From Petrolisthes cinctipes (taxonomy: Eukaryota; Arthropoda; Malacostraca; Decapoda; Porcellanidae), in the NCBI GenBank assembly GCA_033782935.1, contig JAWQEG010000411.1, forward strand, positions 1,857,501 to 1,921,500: a stretch of DNA of 64,000 nt, in the 5' to 3' direction. The translations under genes and the position numbers were made by a program. Of this stretch, positions 39,007-53,049 are shown piece by piece (position 1 is the stretch's first letter; every line of letters starts with the position of its first letter). The notes below the pieces were generated by a model, which was not told where the DNA came from, did not search any database, and saw only the letters and a list, made by a program, of their open reading frames with translations.

Positions 39007-41870
39007 CAGATTGCTTCTGGGACCCCAAAATATTGAATTTTCGGGTGTTTTGAGCCTGAATTTGAGATATAAACGGGTACAGAAGATGCATGCACATATT
39101 GACTTTGGGCATCTAAAATATCGATTTTCAGCATGTTTTGGGCCTGTTTTTTGAAAATACTCTAACACTGAGTAGGCATGTACAGATTGCTTCTGGGACC
39201 CCAAAATATTGAATTTTCGGGTGTTTTGAGCCTGAATTTGAGATATAAACAGGTACTGAAGATACATGCACATATCGACTTTTGTGCACCTAAAAGATCG
39301 ATTTTCAGTATGTTTTAAGCATGTATTTTGAAAATACTCTAACACGGAGTAGGCATGTACAGATCGCTTCTGGGACCCCTAAATATCGAATTTTCGGGTG
39401 TTTTGGGACTGAATTTGAGATATCGACTTTTTGGCACCTAAAAGATCGATTTTTAGCATGTTTTTAGCCTATATTTTGAAAATATTCTAGCACTGAGTAG
39501 GCATGTACAGATTGCTTCTGGGACCCCAAAATATTGAATTTTCGGGTGTTTTGAGCCTGAATTTGAGATATAAACGGGTACAGAAGATACATGCACATAT
39601 TGACTTTGGGCACCAAAAATATCGATTTTCAGCATGTTTTGGGCCTGAATTTTAAAAATACTCTAACACGAAGTAGGCATGTACAGATCGCTTCTGGGAC
39701 CCCAAAATATCGAATTTTCGGGTGTTTAGGGCCAGAATTTGAGATATAAACGGGTACAGAAGATGCATGCACATATCGACTTTTGGGCACATAAAAGATC
39801 GATTTTCAGCATGTTTTTGGCCTATATTTTGAAAATATTTTAGCACTGTGTAGGCATGTACAGATTGCTTCTGGGACCCCAAAATATTGAATTTTCGGGT
39901 GTTTTGATCCTGAATTTGAGATATAAACGGGTACAGAATATATATGCACATATTGACTTTGGGCATCTAAAATATCGATTTTCAGCATGTTTTGGGCCTG
40001 TATTTTGAAAATACTCTAACACTGAGTAGGCATGTACAGATTGCTTCTGGGACCCCAAAATATTGAATTTTCGGGTGTTTTGAGCCTGAATTTGAGATAT
40101 AAACGGGTACTGAAGATACATGCACATATCGACTTTTGTGCACCTAAAAGATCGATTTTCAGTATGTTTTGGGCATGTATTTTGAAAATACTCTAACACG
40201 GAGTAGGCATGTACAGATCGCTTCTGGGACCCCTAAATATCGAATTTTCGGGTGTTTAGGGCCAGAATTTGAGATATAAACGGGTACAGAAGATGCATGC
40301 ACATATCGACTTTTGGGCACCTAAAAGATCGATTTTCAGTATGTTTTTGGCCTGTATTTTGAAAATACTCTAACACGGAGTAGGCATGTACAGATACCTT
40401 CTGGGACCTCAAAATATCGAATTTTCGGGTGTTTTGGGACTGAATTTGAGATATCGATTTATTGGCACCTAAAATGTCGATTTTTAGCATGTTTTTAGCC
40501 TATATTTTGAAAATATTCTAGCACTGTGTAGGCATGTACAGATTGCTTCTGGGACCCCAAAATATTGAATTTTCGGGTGTTTTGAGCCTGAATTTGAGAT
40601 ATAAACGGGTACAGAAGATACATGCACATATTGACTTTGGGCATCTAAAATATCGATTTTCAGCATGTTTTGGGCCTGTATTTTGAAAATACTCTAACAC
40701 TGAGTAGGCATGTACAGATTGCTTCTGGAACCCCAAAATATTGAATTTTCGGGTGTTTTGAGCCTGAATTTGAGATATAAACGGGTACATATCGACTTTT
40801 GTGCACCTAAAAGATCGATTTTCAGTATGTTTTGAGCATGTATTTTGAAAATACTCTAACACGGAGTAGGCATGTACAGATCGCTTCTAGGACCACTAAA
40901 TATCGAATTTTCGGGTGTTTTGGGACTGAATTTGAGATATCGACTTTTTGGCACCTAAAAGATCGATTTTTAGCATGTTTTTAGCCTATATTTTGAAAAT
41001 ATTCTAGCACTGAGTAGGCATGTACAGATTGCTTCTGGGACCCCAAAATATTGAATTTTCAGGTGTTTTGAGCCTGATTTTGTGATATAAACGGGTACAG
41101 AAGATACATGCACATATTGACTTTAGGCACCAAAAATATCGATTTTCAGCAAGTTTTGGGCCTGAATTTTGAAAATACTCTAACACGGAGTAGGCATGTA
41201 CAGATCGCTTCTGGGACCCCAAAATATCGAATTATCGGGTGTTTAGGGCCTGAATTTGAGATATAAACGGGTACAGAAGATGCATGCACATATCGACTTA
41301 TGGGCACCTAAAAGATCGATTTTCAGTATGTTTTGAGCATGTATTTTGAAAATACTCTAACACGGAGTAGGCATGTACAGATACCTTCTGGGACCTCAAA
41401 ATATCGAATTTTCGGGTGTTTTGGGACTGAATTTGAGATATCGATTTTTTGGCACCTAAAATGTCGATTTTTAGCATGTTTTTAGCCTATATTTTGAAAA
41501 TATTCTAGCACTGTACAGATTGCTTCTGGGACCCCAAAATATTGAATTTTCGGGTGTTTTGAGCCTGAATTTGAGATATAAACATGTACAGAAGATGCAT
41601 GCACATATCGACTTTTGGGCACCTAAAAGATCGATTTTCAGTATGTTTTGAGCATGTATTTTTGAAAATACTCTAACACGGAGTAGGCATGTACAGATCG
41701 CTTCTGGGACCCCAAAATATCGAATTTTCGGGTGTTTAGGGCCAGAATTTGAGATATAAACGGGTACAGAAGATGCATGCACATATCGACTTTTGGGCAC
41801 TTAAAAGATCGATTTTCAGTATGTTTTTGGCCTGTATTTTGAAAATACTCTAACACGGAGTAGGCATGTA

Positions 41871-41994
41871 CAGATACCTTCTGGGACCGCTAAAAATTTA
41901 TTTGAGATATCGATTTTCTGGCACCTAAAATGTCGATTTTTAGCATGTTTTGGGCCTGAATTTTGAAAATAATCTAACACTGAGTAGGCATGTA
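41871..41994. repeat. 124-bp short monomer with an extra 24-bp deletion
   Basis: Anchors at 41871 and 41995 give 124 bp. The region after gggacc reads gctaaaaatttatttgag, removing 24 bp that normally include gaattttcgggtgtttt. The 3' half then switches to an a2-like tail (gcatgttttgggcctgaattttg). The same composite monomer occurs with gggacc at 45513, 49116 and 58736, so it tags every 3.6-kb-class copy. Confidence 0.88.
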
Positions 41995-42317
41995 CAGATT
42001 GCTTCTGGGACCTCTAAATATCGAATTTTCGGGTGTTTTGGGACTGAATTTGAGATATCGATTTTTTGGCACCTAAAATGTCGATTTTTAGCATGTTTTT
42101 AGCCTATATTTTGAAAATATTCTAACACTGTACAGATTGCTTCTGGGACCCCAAAATATTGAATTTTCGGGTGTTTTGAGCCTGAATTTGAGATATAAAC
42201 GGGTACTGAAGATGCAAGCACATATCGACTTTTGTGTACCTAAAAGATCGATTTTCAAAATGTTTTGAGCATGTATTTTGAAAATACTCTAATACGGAGT
42301 AGGCATGTACAGATCGC

Positions 42318-45300
42318 TTCTGGGTCCCCAAAATATCGAATTTTCGGGTGTTTAGGGCCAGAATTTGAGATATAAACGGGTACAGAAGATGCATGCACAT
42401 ATCGACTTTTGGGCACCTAAAAGATCGATTTTCAGTATGTTTTTGGCCTGTATTTTGAAAATACTCTAACACGGAGTAGGCATGTACAGATACCTTCTGG
42501 GACCTCTAAATATTGAATTTTCGGGTGTTTTGGGACTGAATTTGAGATATCGATTTTTTGGCACCTAAAATGTCGATTTTTAGCATGTTTTTAGCCTATA
42601 TTTTGAAAATATTCTAGCACTGTGTAGGCATGTACAGATTGCTTCTGGGACCCCAAAATATTGAATTTTCGGGTGTTTTGAGCCTGAATTTGAGATATAA
42701 ACGGGTACAGAAGATGCATGCACATATTGACTTTGGGCATCTAAAATATCGATTTTCAGCATGTTTTGGGCCTGTTTTTTGAAAATACTCTAACACTGAG
42801 TAGGCATGTACAGATTGCTTCTGGGACCCCAAAATATTGAATTTTCGGGTGTTTTGAGCCTGAATTTGAGATATAAACAGGTACTGAAGATACATGCACA
42901 TATCGACTTTTGTGCACCTAAAAGATCGATTTTCAGTATGTTTTGAGCATGTATTTTGAAAATACTCTAACACGGAGTAGGCATGTACAGATCGCTTCTG
43001 GGACCCCTAAATATCGAATTTTCGGGTGTTTTGGGACTGAATTTGAGATATCGACTTTTTGGCACCTAAAAGATCGATTTTTAGCATGTTTTTAGCCTAT
43101 ATTTTGAAAATATTCTAGCACTGAGTAGGCATGTACAGATTGCTTCTGGGACCCCAAAATATTGAATTTTCGGGTGTTTTGAGCCTGAATTTGAGATATA
43201 AACGGGTACAGAAGATACATGCACATATTGACTTTGGGCACCAAAAATATCGATTTTCAGCATGTTTTGGGCCTGAATTTTAAAAATACTCTAACACGAA
43301 GTAGGCATGTACAGATCGCTTCTGGGACCCCAAAATATCGAATTTTCGGGTGTTTAGGGCCAGAATTTGAGATATAAACGGGTACAGAAGATGCATGCAC
43401 ATATCGACTTTTGGGCACATAAAAGATCGATTTTCAGCATGTTTTTGGCCTATATTTTGAAAATATTTTAGCACTGTGTAGGCATGTACAGATTGCTTCT
43501 GGGACCCCCAAAATATTGAATTTTCGGGTGTTTTGATCCTGAATTTGAGATATAAACGGGTACAGAATATATATGCACATATTGACTTTGGGCATCTAAA
43601 ATATCGATTTTCAGCATGTTTTGGGCCTGTATTTTGAAAATACTCTAACACTGAGTAGGCATGTACAGATTGCTTCTGGGACCCCAAAATATTGAATTTT
43701 CGGGTGTTTTGAGCCTGAATTTGAGATATAAACGGGTACTGAAGATACATGCACATATCGACTTTTGTGCACCTAAAAGATCGATTTTCAGTATGTTTTG
43801 GGCATGTATTTTGAAAATACTCTAACACGGAGTAGGCATGTACAGATCGCTTCTGGGACCCCTAAATATCGAATTTTCGGGTGTTTAGGGCCAGAATTTG
43901 AGATATAAACGGGTACAGAAGATGCATGCACATATCGACTTTTGGGCACCTAAAAGATCGATTTTCAGTATGTTTTTGGCCTGTATTTTGAAAATACTCT
44001 AACACGGAGTAGGCATGTACAGATACCTTCTGGGACCTCAAAATATCGAATTTTCGGGTGTTTTGGGACTGAATTTGAGATATCGATTTATTGGCACCTA
44101 AAATGTCGATTTTTAGCATGTTTTTAGCCTATATTTTGAAAATATTCTAGCACTGTGTAGGCATGTACAGATTGCTTCTGGGACCCCAAAATATTGAATT
44201 TTCGGGTGTTTTGAGCCTGAATTTGAGATATAAACGGGTACAGAAGATACATGCACATATTGACTTTGGGCATCTAAAATATCGATTTTCAGCATGTTTT
44301 GGGCCTGTATTTTGAAAATACTCTAACACTGAGTAGGCATGTACAGATTGCTTCTGGAACCCCAAAATATTGAATTTTCGGGTGTTTTGAGCCTGAATTT
44401 GAGATATAAACGGGTACATATCGACTTTTGTGCACCTAAAAGATCGATTTTCAGTATGTTTTGAGCATGTATTTTGAAAATACTCTAACACGGAGTAGGC
44501 ATGTACAGATCGCTTCTAGGACCCCTAAATATCGAATTTTCGGGTGTTTTGGGACTGAATTTGAGATATCGACTTTTTGGCACCTAAAAGATCGATTTTT
44601 AGCATGTTTTTAGCCTATATTTTGAAAATATTCTAGCACTGAGTAGGCATGTACAGATTGCTTCTGGGACCCCCAAAATATTGAATTTTCAGGTGTTTTG
44701 AGCCTGATTTTGTGATATAAACGGGTACAGAAGATACATGCACATATTGACTTTAAGCACCAAAAATATCGATTTTCAGCATGTTTTGGGCCTGAATTTT
44801 GAAAATACTCTAACACGGAGTAGGCATGTACAGATCGCTTCTGGGACCCCAAAATATCGAATTATCGGGTGTTTAGGGCCTGAATTTGAGATATAAACGG
44901 GTACAGAAGATGCATGCACATATCGACTTATGGGCACCTAAAAGATCGATTTTCAGTATGTTTTGAGCATGTATTTTGAAAATACTCTAACACGGAGTAG
45001 GCATGTACAGATACCTTCTGGGACCTCAAAATATCGAATTTTCGGGTGTTTTGGGACTGAATTTGAGATATCGATTTTTTGGCACCTAAAATGTCGATTT
45101 TTAGCATGTTTTTAGCCTATATTTTGAAAATATCCTAGCACTGTACAGATTGCTTCTGGGACCCCAAAATATTGAATTTTCGGGTGTTTTGAGCCTGAAT
45201 TTGAGATATAAACATGTACAGAAGATGCATGCACATATCGACTTTTGGGCACCTAAAAGATCGATTTTCAGTATGTTTTGAGCATGTATTTTTGAAAATA

Positions 45301-47038
45301 CTCTAACACGGAGTAGGCATTTACAGATCGCTTCTGGGACCCCAAAATATCGAATTTTCGGGTGTTTAGGGCCAGAATTTGAGATATAAACGGGTACAGA
45401 AGATGCATGCACATATCGACTTTTGGGCACTTAAAAGATCGATTTTCAGTATGTTTTTGGCCTGTATTTTGAAAATACTCTAACACGGAGTAGGCATGTA
45501 CAGATACCTTCTGGGACCGCTAAAAATTTATTTGAGATATCGATTTTCTGGCACCTAAAATGTCGATTTTTAGCATGTTTTGGGCCTGAATTTTGAAAAT
45601 AATCTAACACTGAGTAGGCATGTACAGATTGCTTCTGGGACCTCTAAATATCGAATTTTCGGGTGTTTTGGGACTGAATTTGAGATATCGATTTTTTGGC
45701 ACCTAAAATGTCGATTTTTAGCATGTTTTTAGCCTATATTTTGAAAATATTCTAGCACTGTACAGATTGCTTCTGGGACCCCAAAATATTGAATTTTCGG
45801 GTGTTTTGAGCCTGAATTTGAGATATAAACGGGTACTGAAGATGCAAGCACATATCGACTTTTGTGTACCTAAAAGATCGATTTTCAAAATGTTTTGAGC
45901 ATGTATTTTGAAAATACTCTAACACGGAGTAGGCATGTACAGATCGCTTCTGGGACACCTAAATATCGAATTTTCGGGTGTTTTGGGACTGAATTTGAGA
46001 TATCGACTTTTTGGCACCTAAAAGATCGATTTTTAGCATGTTTTTAGCATCTATATTTTGAAAATATTCTAGCACTGAGTAGGCATGTACAGATTGCTTC
46101 TGGGACCCCAAAATATTGAATTTTCGGGTGTTTTGAGCCTGAATTTGAGATATAAACGGGTACTGAAGATACATGCACATATTGACTTTGGGCACCAAAA
46201 ATATCGATTTTCAGCATGTTTTGGGCCTGAATTTTGAAAATACTCTAACACGGAGTAGGCATGTACAGATCGCTTCTGGGACCCCCAAAATATCGAATTT
46301 TCGGGTGTTTAGGGCCAGAATTTGAGATATAAACGGGTACAGAAGATGCATGCTCATATCGACTTTTGGGCACCTAAAAGATCGATTTTCAGTATGTTTT
46401 TGGCCTGTATTTTGAAAATACTCTAACATGGAATAGGCATGTACAGATACCTTCTGGGACCTCTAAATATCGAATTTTCGGGTGTTTTGTGACTGAATTT
46501 GATATATCGATTTTTTGGCACCTAAAATGTCGATTTTTAGCATGTTTTCAGCCTATATTTTGAAAATATTCTAGCACTGTGTAGGCATGTACAGATTGCT
46601 TCTGGGACCCTAAAATATTGAATTTTCGTGTGTTTTGAGCCTGAATTTGAGATATAAACGGGTACAGAAGATACATGCACATATTGACTTTGGGCATCTA
46701 AAATAACGATTTTCAGCATGTTTTTGGGCCTGTATTTTGAAAATACTCTAACACTGAGTAGGCATGTACAGATTGCTTCTGTGACCCCAAAATATTGAAT
46801 TTTCGGGTGTTTTGAGCCTGAATTTGAGATATAAACGGGTACTGAAGATTCATGCACATATCGACTTTTGTGCACCTAAAAGATCGATTTTCAGTATGTT
46901 TTGAGCATGTATTTTGAAAATACTCTAACACGAAGTAGGCATGTACAGATCGCTTCTGGGACCCCTAAATATCGAATTTTCGGGTGTTTTGGGACTGAAT
47001 TTGAGATATCGACTTTTTGGCACCTAAAAGATCGATTT
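42318..47038. repeat. 3.6-kb super-repeat, copy II with extra tail
   Basis: 42318-45950 parallels copy I. 43436-47038 parallels copy III at offset 3603 falling to 3600, so copy II contains the overlap plus a tail (45951-47038) missing from copy I. Private changes are three runs of five Cs (43505, 44669, 46281), where other copies have four, and a 2-bp insertion in tagcatctatatt (about 46048). Confidence 0.85.
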
Positions 47039-50000
47039 TTAGCATGTTTTTAGCCTATATTTTGAAAATGTTTTAGCACTGTGTAGGCATGTACAGATTG
47101 CTTCTGGGACCCCAAAATATTGAATTTTCGGGTGTTTTGATCCTGAATTTGAGATATAAACGGGTACAGAATATATATGCACATATTGACTTTGGGCATC
47201 TAAAATATCGATTTTCAGCATGTTTTGGGCCTGTATTTTGAAAATACTCTAACACTGAGTAGGCATGTACAGATTGCTTCTGGGACCCCAAAATATTGAA
47301 TTTTCGGGTGTTTTGAGCCTGAATTTGAGATATAAACGGGTACTGAAGATGCATGCACATATCGACTTTTGTGCACCTAAAAGATCGATTTTCAGTATGT
47401 TTTGGGCATGTATTTTGAAAATACTCTAACACGGAGTAGGCATGTACAGATCGCTTCTGGGACCCCTAAATATCGAATTTTCGGGTGTTTAGGGCCAGAA
47501 TTTGAGATATAAACGGGTACAGAAGATGCATGCACATATCGACTTTTGGGCACCTAAAAGATCGATTTTCAGTATGTTTTTGGCCTGTATTTTGAAAATA
47601 CTCTAACACGGAGTAGGCATGTACAGATACCTTCTGGGACCTCTAAATATCGAATTTTCGGGTGTTTTGGGACTGAATTTGAGATATCGATTTATTGGCA
47701 CCTAAAATGTCGATTTTTAGCATGTTTTTAGCCTATATTTTGAAAATATTCTAGCACTGTGTAGGCATGTACAGATTGCTTCTGGGACCCCAAAATATTG
47801 AATTTTCGGGTGTTTTGAGCCTGAATTTGAGATATAAACGGGTACAGAAGATACATGCACATATTGACTTTGGGCATCTAAAATATCGATTTTCAGCATG
47901 TTTTGGGCCTGTATTTTGAAAATACTCTAACACTGAGTAGGCATGTACAGATTGCTTCTGGAACCCCAAAATATTGAATTTTCGGGTGTTTTGAGCCTGA
48001 ATTTGAGATATAAACGGGTACATATCGACTTTTGTGCACCTAAAAGATCGATTTTCAGTATGTTTTGAGCATGTATTTTGAAAATACTCTAACACGGAGT
48101 AGGCATGTACAGATCGCTTCTAGGACCCCTAAATATCGAATTTTCGGGTGTTTTGGGACTGAATTTGAGATATCGACTTTTTGGCACCTAAAAGATCGAT
48201 TTTTAGCATGTTTTTAGCCTATATTTTGAAAATATTCTAGCACTGAGTAGGCATGTACAGATTGCTTCTGGGACCCCAAAATATTGAATTTTCAGGTGTT
48301 TTGAGCCTGATTTTGTGATATAAACGGGTACAGAAGATACATGCACATATTGACTTTAGGCACCAAAAATATCGATTTTCAGCATGTTTTGGGCCTGAAT
48401 TTTGAAAATACTCTAACACGGAGTAGGCATGTACAGATCGCTTCTGGGACCCCAAAATATCGAATTATCGGGTGTTTAGGGCCTGAATTTGAGATATAAA
48501 CGGGTACAGAAGATGCATGCACATATCTACTTATGGGCACCTAAAAGATCGATTTTCAGTATGTTTTGAGCATGTATTTTGAAAATACTCTAACACGGAG
48601 TAGGCATGTACAGATACCTTCTGGGACCTCAAAATATCGAATTTTCGGGTGTTTTGGGACTGAATTTGATATATCGATTTTTTGGCACCTAAAATGTCGA
48701 TTTTTAGCATGTTTTTAGCCTATATTTTGAAAATATTCTAGCACTGTACAGATTGCTTCTGGGACCCCAAAATATTGAATTTTCGGGTGTTTTGAGCCTG
48801 AATTTGAGATATAAACATGTACAGAAGATGCATGCACATATCGACTTTTGGGCACCTAAAAGATCGATTTTCAGTATGTTTTGAGCATGTATTTTTGAAA
48901 ATACTCTAACACGGAGTAGGCATGTACAGATCGCTTCTGGGACCCCAAAATATCGAATTTTCGGGTGTTTAGGGCCAGAATTTGAGATATAAACGGGTAC
49001 AGAAGATGCATGCACATATCGACTTTTGGGCACTTAAAAGATCGATTTTCAGTATGTTTTTGGCCTGTATTTTGAAAATACTCTAACACGGAGTAGGCAT
49101 GTACAGATACCTTCTGGGACCGCTAAAAATTTATTTGAGATATCGATTTTCTGGCACCTAAAATGTCGATTTTTAGCATGTTTTGGGCCTGAATTTTGAA
49201 AATAATCTAACACTGAGTAGGCATGTACAGATTGCTTCTGGGACCTCTAAATATCGAATTTTCGGGTGTTTTGGGACTGAATTTGAGATATCGATTTTTT
49301 GGCACCTAAAATGTCGATTTTTAGCATGTTTTTAGCCTATATTTTGAAAATATTCTAGCACTGTACAGATTGCTTCTGGGACCCCAAAATATTGAATTTT
49401 CGGGTGTTTTGAGCCTGAATTTGAGATATAAACGGGTACTGAAGATGCAAGCACATATCGACTTTTGTGTACCTAAAAGATCGATTTTCAAAATGTTTTG
49501 AGCATGTATTTTGAAAATACTCTAACACGGAGTAGGCATGTACAGATCGCTTCTGGGACACCTAAATATCGAATTTTCGGGTGTTTTGGGACTGAATTTG
49601 AGATATCGACTTTTTGGCACCTAAAAGATCGATTTTTAGCATGTTTTTAGCCTATATTTTGAAAATATTCTAGCACTGAGTAGGCATGTACAGATTGCTT
49701 CTGGGACCCCAAAATATTGAATTTTCGGGTGTTTTGAGCCTGAATTTGAGATATAAACGGGTACTGAAGATACATGCACATATTGACTTTGGGCACCAAA
49801 AATATCGATTTTCAGCATGTTTTGGGCCTGAATTTTGAAAATACTCTAACACGGAGTAGGCATGTACAGATCGCTTCTGGGACCCCAAAATATCGAATTT
49901 TCGGGTGTTTAGGGCCAGAATTTGAGATATAAACGGGTACAGAAGATGCATGCTCATATCGACTTTTGGGCACCTAAAAGATCGATTTTCAGTATGTTTT

Positions 50001-50638
50001 TGGCCTGTATTTTGAAAATACTCTAACATGGAATAGGCATGTACAGATACCTTCTGGGACCTCTAAATATCGAATTTTCGGGTGTTTTGTGACTGAATTT
50101 GATATATCGATTTTTTGGCACCTAAAATGTCGATTTTTAGCATGTTTTCAGCCTATATTTTGAAAATATTCTAGCACTGTGTAGGCATGTACAGATTGCT
50201 TCTGGGACCCTAAAATATTGAATTTTCGTGTGTTTTGAGCCTGAATTTGAGATATAAACGGGTACAGAAGATACATGCACATATTGACTTTGGGCATCTA
50301 AAATAACGATTTTCAGTATGTTTTTGGGCCTGTATTTTGAAAATACTCTAACACTGAGTAGGCATGTACAGATTGCTTCTGTGACCCCAAAATATTGAAT
50401 TTTCGGGTGTTTTGAGCCTGAATTTGAGATATAAACGGGTACTGAAGATGCATGCACATATCGACTAATGTGCACCTAAAAGATCGATTTTCAGTATGTT
50501 TTGAGCATGTATTTTGAAAATACTCTAACACGAAGTAGGCATGTACAGATCGCTTCTGGGACCCCTAAATATCGAATTTTCGGGTGTTTTGGGACTGAAT
50601 TTGAGATATCGACTTTTTGGCACCTAAAAGATCGATTT
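47039..50638. repeat. 3.6-kb super-repeat, copy III
   Basis: Parallels 43436-47038 with the same order of markers: ttttagcactgtg, agaatatatatgcac, the 15-bp deletion (48018), aggtgttttgagcctgatttt, the 10-bp deletions (48746, 49363), the 24-bp deletion (49116), aaaatgttttgagc and gcatgctcatatcg. Most of this copy (from about 47620) recurs again at offset 9620. Confidence 0.85.
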
Positions 50639-51630
50639 TTAGCATGTTTTTAGCCTATATTTTGAAAATATTCTAGCACTGTACAGATTGCTACTGGGAC
50701 CCCAAAATATTGAATTTTCGGGTGTTTTGAGCCTGAATTTGAGATATAAACGGGTACAGAAGATACATGCACATATTGACTTTGGGCACCAAAAATATCG
50801 ATTTTCAGCATGTTTTTGGCCTGTATTTTGAAAATACTCTAACACGGAGTAGGCATGTACAGATCGCTTCTGGGACCCCAAAATATCGAATTTTCGGGTG
50901 TTTAGGGCCAGAATTTGAGATATAAACGGGTACAGAAGATGCATGCACATATCGACTTTTGGGCACCTAAATGATCGATTTTCAGTATGTTTTTGGCCAG
51001 TATTTTGAAAATACTCTAACACAGTGTAGGCATGTACAGATACCCTCTAGGACCTCTAAATATCGAATTTTCGGGCGTTTTGGGACTGAATTTGAGATAT
51101 CGATTTTTTGGCACCTAAAATGTCGATTTTTAGCATGTTTTTAGCCTATATTTTGAAAATATTCTAGCACTGTGTAGGCATGTACAGATTGCTTCTGGGA
51201 CCCCAAAATATTGAATTTTAGGGTGTTTTGAGCCTGAATTTGAGATATAAACGAGTACAGAAGATACATGCACATATTGACTTTGGGCATCTAAAATATC
51301 GATTTTCAGCATGTTTTGGGCCTGTATTTTGAAAATACTCTAACACTGAGTAGGCATGTACAGATTGCTTCTGGGACCCCAAAATATTGAATTTTCGGGT
51401 GTTTTGAGCCTGAATTTGAGATATAAACGGGTACTGAAGATGCATGCACATATCGGCTTTTGTGCACCTAAAAGATCGATTTTCAGTATGTTTTGAGCAT
51501 GTATTTTGAAAATACTCTAACACGAAGTAGGCATGTACAGATCGCTTCTGGGACCCCTAAATATCGAATTTTCGGGTGTTTTGGGACTGAATTTGAGATA
51601 TCGACTTTTTGGCACCTAAAAGATCGATTT
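50639..51630. repeat. 992-bp hexamer, copy 1
   Basis: A six-monomer unit shortened from 1002 bp by the 10-bp deletion near 50680. Private states are gattgctactggg, aaatgatcg, ggccagtattttg, cacagtgtag, gataccctctaggacc and tcgggcgtttt. The next unit repeats all of them at offset 992. Confidence 0.85.
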
Positions 51631-52390
51631 TTAGCATGTTTTTAGCCTATATTTTGAAAATATTCTAGCACTGTACAGATTGCTACTGGGACCCCAAAAT
51701 ATTGAATTTTCGGGTGTTTTGAGCCTGAATTTGAGATATAAACGGGTACAGAAGATACATGCACATATTGACTTTGGGCACCAAAAATATCGATTTTCAG
51801 CATGTTTTTGGCCTGTATTTTGAAAATACTCTAACACGGAGTAGGCATGTACAGATCGCTTCTGGGACCCCAAAATATCGAATTTTCGGGTGTTTAGGGC
51901 CAGAATTTGAGATATAAACGGGTACAGAAGATGCATGCACATATCGACTTTTGGGCACCTAAATGATCGATTTTCAGTATGTTTTTGGCCAGTATTTTGA
52001 AAATACTCTAACACAGTGTAGGCATGTACAGATACCCTCTAGGACCTCTAAATATCGAATTTTCGGGCGTTTTGGGACTGAATTTGAGATATCGATTTTT
52101 TGGCACCTAAAATGTCGATTTTTAGCATGTTTTTAGCCTATATTTTGAAAATATTCTAGCACTGTGTAGGCATGTACAGATTGCTTCTGGGACCCCAAAA
52201 TATTGAATTTTAGGGTGTTTTGAGCCTGAATTTGAGATATAAACGAGTACAGAAGATACATGCACATATTGACTTTGGGCATCTAAAATATCGATTTTCA
52301 GCATGTTTTGGGCCTGTATTTTGAAAATACTCTAACACTGAGTAGGCATGTACAGATTGCTTCTGGGACCCCAAAATATTGAATTTTCGG
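51631..52390. repeat. 992-bp hexamer, copy 2 (partial)
   Basis: Same private states as 50639-51630 at offset 992. It ends near 52390, where the sequence switches to a GAATTC monomer (52404) with the extra variant gagcgtgaattc. Confidence 0.83.
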
Positions 52391-53049
52391 GTGTTTTGAG
52401 CGTGAATTCGAGATATAAACGGGTACAGAAGATACATGCACATATTGACTTTGGGCACAGAAAATATCGATTTTCAGCATGTTTTGGGCCTGAATTTTGA
52501 AAATACTCTAACACGGAGTAGGCATGTACAGATCGCTTCTGGAACCCCTAAATATCGAATTTTCGGGTGTTTAGGGCCAGAATTTGAGATATAAACGGGT
52601 ACAGAAGATGCATGCACATATCGACTTTTGGGCACCTAAAAGATCGATTTTCAGTCTGTTTTTGGCCTGTATTTTGAAAATACTCTAACACGGAGTAGGC
52701 ATGTACAGATACCTTCTAGAACCTCTAAATATCGAATTTTCGGGTGTTTTGGGACTGAATTTGAGATATCGATTTTTTGGCACCTAAAATGTCGATTTTT
52801 AGCATGTTTTTAGCCTATATTTTGAAAATATTCTAGCACTGTGTAGGCATGTACAGATTGCTTATGGGACCACAAAATATTGAATTTTCGGGTGTTTTGA
52901 TCCTGAATTTGAGATATAAACGGGTACAGAAGATACATGCACATATTGACTTTGGGCATCTAAAATATCGATTTTCAGCATGTTTTGGGCCTGTATTTTG
53001 AAAATACTCTAACACTGAGTAGGCATGTACAGATTGCTTCTGGAACCCC
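52391..53049. repeat. GAATTC unit and a1 copy bridging two blocks
   Basis: Resembles 37542-38200 (offset 14849): a GAATTC monomer, b2, c2 and then an a1 monomer with cttatgggaccac. It has its own changes, such as gggcacagaaaat (52453) and tcagtctgttttt (about 52652). Confidence 0.75.

Larger units (their letters stand above)
38690..42317. repeat. 3.6-kb super-repeat, copy I
   Basis: Matches copy II at offsets of 3628 rising to 3630 through single-base insertions in copy II. It contains a hexamer, a b2/c2 fusion (39811), the agaatatatatgcac variant (about 39937), a b1 with a 15-bp deletion (40786), two 10-bp deletions (41513, 42130) and a short monomer with a 24-bp deletion (41883). At about 42318 it returns to the sequence that began at 38690, as expected for a tandem higher-order repeat. 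Confidence 0.85.

Noticed and set aside
43280..43828. Longest open frame (182 codons, minus strand) as a real gene
   Set aside because: It is satellite sequence read backwards, made of two frames joined by a one-base C insertion that the parallel copy near 39650-40200 lacks. No family resemblance, start context or conserved frame.
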